Origin: JBBQHX01 sp035306065
Lineage (GTDB): Bacteria; Gemmatimonadota; Gemmatimonadetes; Gemmatimonadales; Gemmatimonadaceae
DNA: 28,517 nucleotides
Direction: 5' to 3'
Assembly (NCBI GenBank): GCA_035306065.1
Contig: DATGOL010000180.1
Span: 1 to 28,517, forward strand
Both the position numbers and the translations under genes were made by a program. The notes under the pieces were generated by a model, which saw only the letters and a list, made by a program, of their open reading frames with translations, was not told where the DNA came from and did no database searches. Each line of letters starts with the position of its first letter. Positions within the stretch are counted from its first letter, which is position 1. This document shows positions 6,512 through 15,000 of this stretch, in pieces.

Positions 6512-7546
6512 CTACTCCGTCCACTCAGGGTACATGCGCATAACGCGCTGAATTTCCGCCTGTTGCCCGGGCGACAAGGTTTCCTCCGGGTCGAGGGTCC
6601 AGGCGCCCGACAGCAGCCCTGCTTGTACCAGTACCTCGTGAATTCCCGGTATGCAGCCGGCGAAGCCGTTGGCCGCGTCGAAGACGGCCGAGTTCATGTC
6701 TGTGATCGCGGCGGTAACGCGAGGCCAGCGGGCGGCCAGCACGGGCGCCTCACGAGCCGCGCGCGCTTCCCGCAACAGCCGAACTGCAGACTTCGTCCAC
6801 ACCGCCCAGTGCCCGAGGAGTCCACCGTCCATGTAACGATGGACAATCGCACCGTTCACCTCAACCGGGAAGGGTGTGAGCAGGTCGTGCACGATGGAGT
6901 CGTCGTTGCCCGTGTAGAGAGCTACGTCATCTCGGCCGGACTCGACAATCGCACGCACCACGGTGTGCGTATGGTACCGATTGAATGGCGCGATCTTCAC
7001 CGCCACGAGCCGTGAGAGTTCGGCAAGCCGATGCCAGAACGCCGCGCCCAGCGGACGGCCGCCCACTGCAGGCTGCAGGTAGAATCCGAAGAGCGGCAGC
7101 ACATCCGCAACCGCGGAACAGTGTGCCAGCAGACCGTCATCGTTCAGGTGGTCGAGCCCGGCAAGCGACAACAGAACGGCATCGTAGCCCAGGTCAGCCG
7201 CAACGGCCGCTTCAGCAACCGCCTCGCGCGTACTGCCAACCGCGCCGGCGATCAATACGAAAGTGCGCTCGTCGCTCCCCGATCGCGATTCTGCAACCGT
7301 GGTGGAGGCCAGCTCCAGCACCGGCCGCAGAAGTCCGTGCTGCCTGAGTGCGAACTGGGTGGTGTGTACGGCCACGGCAACGCCGCCGGCCCCGGCGTTT
7401 ATGTAGTACTGCGTGAGCTTCCGCTGACGCTGCTCATCGAGGGTGCGAGCGGCCGTGAGAGCAAGCGGGTGTGCCGGTATCACCTGGCCATTCAGCAGGT
7501 GGCGTCGCAGCGGATCGTGAGGCATGGGGTGTGCGGGGCCGTTCAT
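6512..7546 (-). CDS. Dihydrodipicolinate synthase (DapA/NAL) superfamily protein
   Basis: This class I aldolase-fold enzyme probably condenses or cleaves a 2-oxo acid through a Schiff base. At 344 residues it is longer than DapA (about 290). The Schiff-base lysine is K184 in a VAVKIAPFNRY segment on the expected strand. Y156 (FGFYLQP) sits where the catalytic tyrosine of the family lies. The canonical GTTGE loop is replaced by HTTQF (61-65): the two threonines are kept but the Gly and Glu are not, so true DapA activity in lysine synthesis is unlikely. An ATG seven codons in (7525) is an alternative start; neither has a clear SD. It lies 45 bp after the SDR-like gene and 6 bp before the amidase, so it is probably translated from one message with them. 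Confidence 0.85.
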   Translation of the reverse strand: MNGPAHPMPHDPLRRHLLNGQVIPAHPLALTAARTLDEQRQRKLTQYYINAGAGGVAVAVHTTQFALRQHGLLRPVLELASTTVAESRSGSDERTFVLIAGAVGSTREAVAEAAVAADLGYDAVLLSLAGLDHLNDDGLLAHCSAVADVLPLFGFYLQPAVGGRPLGAAFWHRLAELSRLVAVKIAPFNRYHTHTVVRAIVESGRDDVALYTGNDDSIVHDLLTPFPVEVNGAIVHRYMDGGLLGHWAVWTKSAVRLLREARAAREAPVLAARWPRVTAAITDMNSAVFDAANGFAGCIPGIHEVLVQAGLLSGAWTLDPEETLSPGQQAEIQRVMRMYPEWTE

Positions 7547-7591
7547 GCTGCAACTCGCAAAAGCGCGCCACGCCCCGGAACCGTCACATGC

Positions 7592-8659
7592 TCAGAAAGT
7601 CCCATCACGCACCTCGAAGTGCGTTGGTTTGGCGAGCACCCTCCCGCCCCCACTTATCCACTCGGCTGTCCAGGCGAGCAGGCGTGAGGCACTTGTCGAT
7701 GGCTTGCCCAGCTTTTCGATCATGCGACTGGCGTCCGACAGAAGTGCCGTGGCTGCCTCCTCGCCAACGAACTTCGGGCTTCGGTCCAGAAGCGCTGCCA
7801 ATTCGGTAGCCTGTGCGCGAACGGACAGGTGCTCGGTGCCGGTTACATTGAATACCACCGGAGGTGTTCCTGCGTGCGCCAGTGCGGCGAGTGCCATCCG
7901 GTTCGCATCGCCCTGCCAGATGGCATTCACCCAGCCCATGGTGAGGTCTACAGGTTCGTTCGCAAGTACGCGTAAGGCGAGATCCACGAGAACGCCATAG
8001 CGCAGGTCAACGGCATAGTTGAGCCTGACGATGGCCAGGGGCGTGCTGCCTTCTGATGCGAGCTCATACAACCGTTCCCGAGCCACGCAGGAAGATGCAT
8101 ACTCGCCGGTGGGCATGAGTGTGTCGCCCTCGCGAGAGCCCGGACCGCTTGCCGGTACCAGCGGGTAAACGTTGCCTGTTGAGAACACCACCGTGCGTGC
8201 GCCCCTGAAACGCTCGGCGCAACGATAGGGAACTACGGCATTCAGCAGCCATGTGCCGCCCGGATCGCTGTGGGTGCCGAACTTCTGGCCGGCCATGAAC
8301 ACCACGTTAGGTGCGTCCGGCAGGCTGGCAAGGCTGTCGCGATCGGCGAGGTCTGCCCGGATGGTGTGTACGCCAAAGCTCTCGAGGGATGCTCTGGCGC
8401 TCTCGTCCGTCCATCTGGACACTGCGATAACGCGGTCTGTGTTACGTCCCGCAGCGTTGAGTGCGCGCCGGGCCATGCGTGAGAGGGTGGGGCCCATCTT
8501 GCCGCCGGCGCCGAGTACGATGAAGTCGCCGGGGCAGGCTTCGAGTGCCTTCGCCAGCCCGTCGTCAGGTGCGGACAGTGCATCTTCCAGCGCAACCTCG
8601 TCTCCGGGCGCGAACGAGAGCGCGTTCGACTCGCCGCGGCGACGCCTTACTTCAGCCAC
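7592..8659 (-). CDS. NAD(P)-binding epimerase/dehydratase-like protein with altered active site
   Basis: This is an extended-SDR Rossmann protein of 355 residues. Residues 1-43 are an N-terminal extension before the nucleotide-binding loop GAGGKMG (50-56). The FSTGNVYP segment (159-166) is the usual Ser/Thr catalytic strand (S160, T161). The catalytic tyrosine is Y187, but the YxxxK motif reads YASSC, so lysine is replaced by C191. That lysine normally lowers the tyrosine pKa and holds the nicotinamide ribose, so the protein may use a different mechanism or bind rather than oxidise its ligand. Its start overlaps the acyltransferase stop by 8 bp, indicating translational coupling. The DapA-like and amidase genes follow. 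Intact motifs elsewhere make a pseudogene unlikely. Confidence 0.85.
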   Translation of the reverse strand: MAEVRRRRGESNALSFAPGDEVALEDALSAPDDGLAKALEACPGDFIVLGAGGKMGPTLSRMARRALNAAGRNTDRVIAVSRWTDESARASLESFGVHTIRADLADRDSLASLPDAPNVVFMAGQKFGTHSDPGGTWLLNAVVPYRCAERFRGARTVVFSTGNVYPLVPASGPGSREGDTLMPTGEYASSCVARERLYELASEGSTPLAIVRLNYAVDLRYGVLVDLALRVLANEPVDLTMGWVNAIWQGDANRMALAALAHAGTPPVVFNVTGTEHLSVRAQATELAALLDRSPKFVGEEAATALLSDASRMIEKLGKPSTSASRLLAWTAEWISGGGRVLAKPTHFEVRDGTF

Positions 8660-9509
8660 GGCTCACTGGAAGACCATGTGCCGGGTCTTCGTGCCCCATG
8701 CCGGTAGAGCTCATCGGCTCGATCGCATCTCCGTCCGTATCGCCGTTCAGGTCGTCGTGTGCATCGCTCAGCCCGAGCTCCTTTCGCAGCTGAGCTCTGG
8801 CACGTCCGATCCGAACGCGAACAGCCTGCTTCAACGCCGGGAGGTCGTCCAGTGTGAGGTTTGCGGTGTCAACCGGTTCGAGCACCTCACAGATGGCGCG
8901 CGCATGCTTGAACCGGAAGGTGCCCTTTGCCATGCCGTGACTCGTACCCGCCACAGCGAGCGGGAGAAGCGGCGTGCCGGTTTCGATGGCAAGCCTGAAT
9001 GCACCGTCCCGGAACGGAAGCATTGCCCCGTCTGCCGAACGAGTGCCCTCGGGGAAGATCATCACCGATACGTGCTTGGCGAGTCGGTCCCGGCATTCCT
9101 CGAGCGCGTCTGCCCTGCTCGATGCCTTCCCGCGATGCACCGGTACATCACCAGCCATTCGCATCATCCAGCCGAATACCGGAATTCGGAGCAGCTCAAC
9201 CTTGGCAAGCCACTTCATTTCCCATGGAAGGTGCGCAATGAGGGCTACATCCGCGTACGACTCGTGGTTCGAGACCACCACGTAGGGGTTTCGCGGATTC
9301 TCGATGTGCACACCGCGAGTGCTGAAGTGCCACAGCGGGTTAACCCTGGCCAGAACCACGCCCAGCTGACGGAACGTGCGCCCGATGCGATACCGGGCCG
9401 GGTCGAACGGCGCGGTGAACACGAACACGATGCACATCCACAGAAAGCCCAGGGCTATGATGAGCACCGAGGCCGTCCAGGCCCATGCATTGGCAACTGA
9501 TTGAAGCAC
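8652..9509 (-). CDS. 1-acyl-sn-glycerol-3-phosphate acyltransferase (PlsC family)
   Basis: PlsC-type enzymes transfer an acyl chain to lysophosphatidate at the inner membrane, giving phosphatidate for phospholipid synthesis. The 285-residue protein starts with a hydrophobic anchor (residues 8-32). The catalytic NHESYAD motif, matching HX4D, is at 81-87 (H82, D87), and the substrate-binding FPEGTRS motif is at 152-158. The C-terminal ~40 residues are Asp/Gly-rich and outside the conserved domain. The GTG at 9509 is used because no ATG lies between it and the anchor; no SD is visible. The stop codon lies within the start of the epimerase-like gene. Family membership is sure, but whether this is the sole housekeeping PlsC or a specialised acyltransferase is open. 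Confidence 0.9.
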   Translation of the reverse strand: MLQSVANAWAWTASVLIIALGFLWMCIVFVFTAPFDPARYRIGRTFRQLGVVLARVNPLWHFSTRGVHIENPRNPYVVVSNHESYADVALIAHLPWEMKWLAKVELLRIPVFGWMMRMAGDVPVHRGKASSRADALEECRDRLAKHVSVMIFPEGTRSADGAMLPFRDGAFRLAIETGTPLLPLAVAGTSHGMAKGTFRFKHARAICEVLEPVDTANLTLDDLPALKQAVRVRIGRARAQLRKELGLSDAHDDLNGDTDGDAIEPMSSTGMGHEDPAHGLPVSRG

Positions 9510-9573
9510 GCGAGTGACGGGAGACTATTGAGTTACTGTGCCCGCCTGGCGAGGCGCGAGGCACATGACATGA

Positions 9574-10053
9574 CTACCGGTTGTTGTCGTTGAGCGAGAG
9601 CTGTGCTTCCCCGGCGTAGCGCTTGAGCCTCGCAACCATTGCCGAGAGCCCGGTTTCACGAGCATGAAGCCCGACACTCTCCATTACCTGCGAGACAAAA
9701 TCAGCGGGAATGGCAAGGGTAACGGCAGGCGGCTGATCGTTCACCGCCTGCAGCGTGAGCGCCAGGAACGCGGCAACTGTCGGAGACTGCCTCACGTTGA
9801 CGTCTGCGTAGTAGTGCATCAATCCGTCGTTGACTACCGGAAAAATGTCAACGCGCGTTTGGCATTCCGGCACGACGAAGTTGGTGCGATCAATGGCTTC
9901 GTAGCGCGCCGGAAGTGGCTCGAGCTGGCGAGCATACTGCAGGAGTGCCGCCATCTTCTCCTCTCTTCCCATGGCGCGAAAACGTCGCAGCACCTTTGCC
10001 AGCGACGGTGGAATCTCGCTCACCTGTGTGGTTGCAGCAGTCTGGTTACTCAT
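9574..10053 (-). CDS. SufE-like sulfur acceptor protein
   Basis: SufE accepts persulfide sulfur from the cysteine desulfurase SufS on a conserved cysteine and passes it on for Fe-S cluster assembly. The 159-residue product, counted from the ATG at 10053, fits the family (about 140). It has the early LxxYARQLEPLPARY region and the acceptor cysteine C64 in VPECQTRV, corresponding to GCQSxVW of E. coli SufE. The downstream segment LMHYYADVN (78-86) keeps the H..AD pattern, but the usual ADSDAxIVxG is diverged. An in-frame GTG at 10113 would add 20 residues. No sufBCDS gene is adjacent. It is divergent from osmC across 126 bp and is followed after 64 bp by the acyltransferase, so it may head the minus-strand operon. 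Confidence 0.82.
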   Translation of the reverse strand: MSNQTAATTQVSEIPPSLAKVLRRFRAMGREEKMAALLQYARQLEPLPARYEAIDRTNFVVPECQTRVDIFPVVNDGLMHYYADVNVRQSPTVAAFLALTLQAVNDQPPAVTLAIPADFVSQVMESVGLHARETGLSAMVARLKRYAGEAQLSLNDNNR

Positions 10054-10179
10054 GTTGACGGAATCTAAGTGCGCCTGCATTTCGGGCGCGTGGCTTGCAT
10101 CCCTGATGGCCACAAACGTATCAGGCGTACAGCGGCATTGCCGCCCTGCGCGCCATTCTTATAAACGGGAGCAACGACA

Positions 10180-10608
10180 ATGCCTACGCGAAAGGCCTCC
10201 GCAAGCTGGACCGGCGGGTTCAAGGGCGGGAAGGGAAGGGTAGACGGTGAAACCGGTGCCGTGGCTGCGGACTATTCCTTTGGCTCGAGATTCGAGAATG
10301 CCGGCGGTACCAACCCCGAAGAACTGCTGGCGGCGGCCGAGGCGGCCTGCTTCAGCATGGCGCTCTCAGCGGCGCTGGAAGGCGCCGGCATGACGCCAAA
10401 CTCCGTGAAAACCACCGCTCACTGTACGATCGAGAAAGTGGGATCGGACTTCTCGATAACCACCATGAAACTGGACGTCGAGGCTGACGTTCCCGGTGCG
10501 GAACCTGGCGACTTCAACGGCATCGCCGAGAAAGCGCTGAACGGATGCCCGGTATCGAGAGCGCTGACGGGTAACGTGAAGCTGGAGATGGACGCGAAAC
10601 TGGTGTGA
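10180..10608 (+). CDS. OsmC family peroxiredoxin
   Basis: OsmC proteins reduce organic hydroperoxides in the cytoplasm using two redox cysteines. The 142-residue length is typical. C57 in AAEAACFSMAL is the peroxidatic cysteine and C123 in LNGCPVSRAL the resolving one. The conserved glutamate precedes C57 in the NPEELLAAAEAAC helix (E47/E48 and E54 are present). The N-terminal WTGGFKGGKG loop is typical of the OsmC subgroup rather than Ohr. GGGAG (10167-10171) lies 8 nt before the ATG. It is divergent from the sufE-like gene and convergent with mscS. Oxidative-stress control is plausible from its neighbours, but no operator is recognised in the 126-bp shared gap. Confidence 0.92.
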   Translation: MPTRKASASWTGGFKGGKGRVDGETGAVAADYSFGSRFENAGGTNPEELLAAAEAACFSMALSAALEGAGMTPNSVKTTAHCTIEKVGSDFSITTMKLDVEADVPGAEPGDFNGIAEKALNGCPVSRALTGNVKLEMDAKLV

Positions 10609-10619
10609 CGAATGTGCGG

Positions 10620-10654
10620 GCGATGCTCGAGGTCAGTAAAGCCTCGAGCATCGC
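10620..10654. terminator. Perfect hairpin between osmC and mscS, probable bidirectional terminator
   Basis: GCGATGCTCGAGG (10620-10632) and CCTCGAGCATCGC (10642-10654) form a perfect 13-bp stem with a 9-nt loop. It sits exactly between the osmC stop (10608) and the mscS stop (10656). No T tract follows on either strand. Confidence 0.75.
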
Positions 10655-10655
10655 G

Positions 10656-11762
10656 TCAGCCCGCGAGGCCTTCAGCGCCCGACGCCACAGACTCGCGCGA
10701 ACCATCGTTCAGAAACACCACAGTCCGGCCCGGTATTGCAATCCGCACCTGCATATCCTCGAGTCGCCTGATGATCTCCATGTTCAGATGCTGCTGGATA
10801 TCCATGTACAGCGAATACTCGGGGCTCATCACGTAGTACACGCTCTCAATCAGAAGCGACTGCTCACCCATGGTCGCAAAGTGGGAGCGGTCGAACCGGG
10901 TATTCGGCGTCTCGGTAATTACCTGCCTGATCATCGCCGGAATCTCCCGCAAACTGGCAGAGGGAGTTCCGTACTCCACACCGATCGTGAAGGCTATGCG
11001 CCGTTCAGCCATGCGCTTGTAGTTGTAGATGCGCGACCGGGCGAGATCGGTGTTCGACATGATCACCTGCTCGCCGCTCAGGCTCCGGATCCTGGTAGAC
11101 CTGAGCCCCACTTCCTCCACCGTGCCGGAAACCTTGTCCACTGCTATCGAATCGCCAACCACGAATGGCTTGTCGAGCACGATGGAAAAGGAGGCAATGA
11201 GGTCGCCGAGCACACTCTGTACTGCCAGGGCAACTGCAATTCCACCGATTCCCAGGCCGGCAACGAGCGCGGTAACGTTTACGCCAACCGTCTGCAGCGC
11301 AACAAGAAAGAGTATTACCGCCATAACGAGCTTGAGCACCAGCACCGCAGCTCGAACGGTGGTCACACTTGCAGCGTCTGCAGGCAGCTTCTCCCGCGTG
11401 AAGCGCCTCAGCCAGGCGTCGAGCAATGCATTGCCCCAGTTTGCAATCTGCACCAGCAGCAGCAACACGAACGCCATGTAAAGCAGGCGCTCCACTCGAT
11501 CCGAGAAGTGGAGGAAGCGCGTGGCAACTACCACACCCAGAAGCGCAGCGAAGAAGTAGCGCGTGCGATGCACGAGCTCAACGAGCATGTCGTCCACGCC
11601 GGTTTTGGTGGCCTCGACGCGAGGCATGACTCGATCCTGCAGCAAGCGGCGCACAACGAGGATTATCCCAAATGCTACCGCGAACGCGAGCAGCGCCATG
11701 AGCCACGCGCTTACCGGATTCCCCGCAAACTGGAGTTCGAGAATGTCCGCCTGGCTGGTCAT
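10656..11762 (-). CDS. Small-conductance mechanosensitive channel (MscS family)
   Basis: MscS-type channels open under membrane tension to release solutes during osmotic downshock. The 368-residue protein has four to five hydrophobic segments: about 18-37, 69-84, 92-109, 138-158 and the pore helix. The pore-lining TM3 at about 164-192 is Gly/Ala-rich (VAGLGIGGIAVALAVQ) and is followed by LGDLIASFSIVLDKPFVVGD, the strongest family signature. The beta domain (about 200-270) and cytoplasmic alpha/beta domain (to about 345) are intact. Two extra N-terminal helices make it longer than E. coli MscS (286). It is divergent from the tricorn-type gene across a 242-bp gap with no recognised regulatory site. 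Confidence 0.92.
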   Translation of the reverse strand: MTSQADILELQFAGNPVSAWLMALLAFAVAFGIILVVRRLLQDRVMPRVEATKTGVDDMLVELVHRTRYFFAALLGVVVATRFLHFSDRVERLLYMAFVLLLLVQIANWGNALLDAWLRRFTREKLPADAASVTTVRAAVLVLKLVMAVILFLVALQTVGVNVTALVAGLGIGGIAVALAVQSVLGDLIASFSIVLDKPFVVGDSIAVDKVSGTVEEVGLRSTRIRSLSGEQVIMSNTDLARSRIYNYKRMAERRIAFTIGVEYGTPSASLREIPAMIRQVITETPNTRFDRSHFATMGEQSLLIESVYYVMSPEYSLYMDIQQHLNMEIIRRLEDMQVRIAIPGRTVVFLNDGSRESVASGAEGLAG

Positions 11763-12004
11763 TGGTGGATACTGAGAAATGGATAGGTCGTACTGTCACC
11801 CGGCATGAGCCGCACCATCGCGAGCGTCGGGACCTGCCGGCGGTATCAGGAGGCCGGCCACCCCGCAGTCAAGGTAGCAAGCAGGCAGAGGCCCCCAGTA
11901 CCGGGCGCACGACAGCCACCACCGGTTTCACCTGTTGCACCGTCACCATTTCCGCAGCACTTTCGACGAACGCCGCAAACCGAACTCTCCTCCGGACAGC
12001 ACAG

Positions 12005-15000
12005 ATGCGCAACGTCATCCTCCTGCTCGCGGTCGCTACCGCGTTCTGCGCCACCACCAGCCGCGCATCGGCACAGCAGGTCACCGCCGCAGGCTCGGAT
12101 GAACCCACTCGGCTGCTCCGCATGCCAACCGTGAGCGCCACGCATATCGCGTTCATGTACGGCAACGACATCTGGAAGGTGGGGCGGCAGGGCGGCAGTG
12201 CAACGCGCGTTACAAGCTTCCCAGGGCAGGAGTTGAATCCACACCTCTCTCCGGATGGACAGTGGCTCGCGTTCTCCGCACAGTACGGCGGCAACATGGA
12301 TGTGTTCGTAGTGCCGGTTGCAGGCGGCGAGCCGGCTCGCCTCACGTTCCACCCCTCCTTCGATCTGGTGCAGGGCTGGACGCCGGATTCGCGCAGCATC
12401 GTATTCTCGTCAGACAGGAACGCTCCGCCGCAGGGTCACAACCGTTTCTACACCGTGGGGCTCAACGGCGGCCTGCCGAACGAGATGCCCATGCCCCGCG
12501 CACACCAGGGCAGCATCTCGCCTGACGGAACCCGGCTGGCGTATCGCATGGTTACCCCGTGGGAAGACGAGTGGCGCAACTACCGCGGCGGGCAGAATCG
12601 GCCCATCTGGATACTCGACCTCGATGACCTGGACGTAGAGGAAGTATCTCCCTGGAACGGGAGCAATGACATGGACCCGGTGTGGCTCGGCGACAATGTC
12701 TACTTCCTGTCGGATCGCGACTACGCGATGAACCTGTATTCCTATTCGCCCGCCACCAGGCAGATCGCACAACTCACCCGATTCACGGATTGGGACATAA
12801 AGGCGCTGGACGCGGGCGGCGGTGTGCTGGTGTTCGAGCAGGGCGGGTGGATTCACACCCTGGATCCGGCGTCAGGCAGCGTGAACCGCGTGAATATCAC
12901 GGTACACGGAGACTTTCCGTGGCTCATGCCGCAGTGGCGTGAGGTGGGGTCCCGGCTGACGAACGCCGCGCTGTCACCAACGGGCAAGCGCGCGATCTTC
13001 GAGGCGCGCGGAGACATCTTCACCGTGCCCGCAACGGAAGACGAGGGAGACTGGCGCAACCTGACTGCCACCTCCGGGGTTGCGGACCGTACGCCATCCT
13101 GGTCGCCACGGGGAGACCGGGTTGCATGGTTCAGCGACGCGGATGGCGAGTACTCGCTCGTTATCGCCGACCAGCAGGGTGCGCAAAGCGAGCGGCGCAT
13201 TCCGCTCGAGAGCCAGACCTTCTACTTCACGCCGCAGTGGTCGCCTGACGGGCAAAGTATCGCGTTTACAGACACGGACCTGAACCTCTGGCTTCTGGAT
13301 GTCGAGTCGGGACGACAGACAAAGCTCGACACCGACACCTACATGGTGCCGGAGCGAACCCTGGATCCGGTGTGGTCTCCGGATTCCCGATGGCTGGCAT
13401 ACGCAAAGCGCCTGGACAACCAGCTTCATGCAATCGTGCTGTACGACACGCGCGACGGGCGTGCACATACGATTACCGATGGGATGTCCGACGCACTCTC
13501 ACCCGCGTGGGACGCCTCGGGCAAATACCTGTGGTTCCTGGCCAGTACGAACTTCGGGCTGAACACCGGTTGGCTGGAGATGAGCAACTACCAGCGACCG
13601 GTGACATACGGCCTCTATATGGTCGTACTGTCCGATACGGCTGCTTCCCCGCTCCTGCCGAAGCCCGGCGATGAACCGCCGTTCGCGCAGCGTTCACAGA
13701 CGGATTCGGCGAATGCCGGCGGACAGTCGCGACGCGCCACCGCTCCAGTAACAAACGTGAACCTCGAAAGCATCCAGCAGAGGATAGTGCCGGTATCGGA
13801 CGTACCGCTGCGCATGTACACGGGGCTCACCGCCGGTCCGGAGGGCACCGTCTTTTTCGGTGAGGCCATTGCCAACCAGGAAGGCTTTACGCTCAAGCGC
13901 TACCAGCTTGCAAAACGTGAGGCGGCAACGTTCATGAGCGGCCTGCAGAGCTGGACTGTATCTGCAGACCGGAAGAAGCTGCTGTACCACGATGAGAGCA
14001 ACTGGGGAATAGTGCCTACCGATCGCGATCCCCCCAAGGCCGGAGATGGCAGGATCGCTACCAGCGGGTTGCGCATGCAGGTGGAGCCGCGCGCCGAGTT
14101 TGCGCAGATGGCGAGGGAAGGCTGGCGCTTCCAGCGCGACTTCCTGTACGTGAGCAATACACACGGTGCGGACTGGGACGCAATCTGGTCGCAGTACTCA
14201 CCACTCGTTGAGCACGTGGCGCACCGTTCGGATCTCACCTACCTGCTGGACTGGATGGGAGGCGAGATAGCGATCGGTCACAGCTTCGTGCGCGGTGGTG
14301 ATCTGCCCTCTGTTCCGCCAACCAACGTGGGAATGCTTGGCGCCGACCTGGAGGTGAGTGAGGGCCGTTACCGCATAACGCGGATCCTCGATGGAGAGAG
14401 CTGGAACCCCGAGCTTCGCGCGCCGCTGTCGGCTCCCGGCGTGAACGTGAACGTTGGCGATTACATACTGTCGGTGAACGGCGTGGAGCTCACCGCCGAT
14501 CAGAATCCCTACGCGGCATTCGACGGAACCGCTAACCGTCAGTTGCTGCTGCGGGTGAACGATCGCCCCGAAGCGGAGGGGTCCAGGCTGGTGACTGTCG
14601 TACCCGTGTCCAGCGAGAACGCCCTGCGCAGGATGGCATGGGTTGAAGGAAACCGTCGCACGGTAGACAGCCTGTCCGACGGCAGGCTTGCCTACGTGTG
14701 GATACCCAACACTGCGGAAGCCGGCTACACGTACTTCAATCGCTGGTTCTTTGCGCAGCAGGATCGTCAGGGGGCCATCATCGATGAGCGCTACAACCAG
14801 GGTGGTTCTGCTGCGGATTACATAGTGGACGTGCTGAATCGTGACATGTACGGCTACTTCAACAACCCCGTGGGAGAGCATCGTCCGTTCACCACGCCGC
14901 AGGCAGCGCTATGGGGCCCGAAGGTAATGATCATCAATGAGATGGCCGGCTCCGGCGGCGACCTGCTCCCCTACATGTTCCGGCATTCGGAGATCGGGCC

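Noticed and set aside
5711..7015. 434-codon open frame on the + strand opposite the amidase and DapA-like genes
   Set aside because: It is Arg/His/Gln-rich with no domain, and the opposite strand has two proteins with intact catalytic motifs; it is a high-GC shadow.
8253..9500. 415-codon + strand open frame opposite the SDR and PlsC genes
   Set aside because: Low-complexity composition with no family features; the PlsC and Rossmann motifs on the minus strand are clear.
10159..10165. TATAAA as an osmC -10 box (with TTGCCG at 10138-10143)
   Set aside because: Transcription would start near 10172, after the GGGAG ribosome site at 10167-10171, so the pair does not fit the start used.
10605..11786. 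393-codon + strand open frame opposite mscS
   Set aside because: His/Gln/Arg-rich, no motif; mscS opposite has hydrophobic helices and the family signature.
11762..12004. N-terminal extension of the tricorn-type ORF
   Set aside because: No domain or signal in the extension; a clear signal peptide begins at the ATG at 12005.
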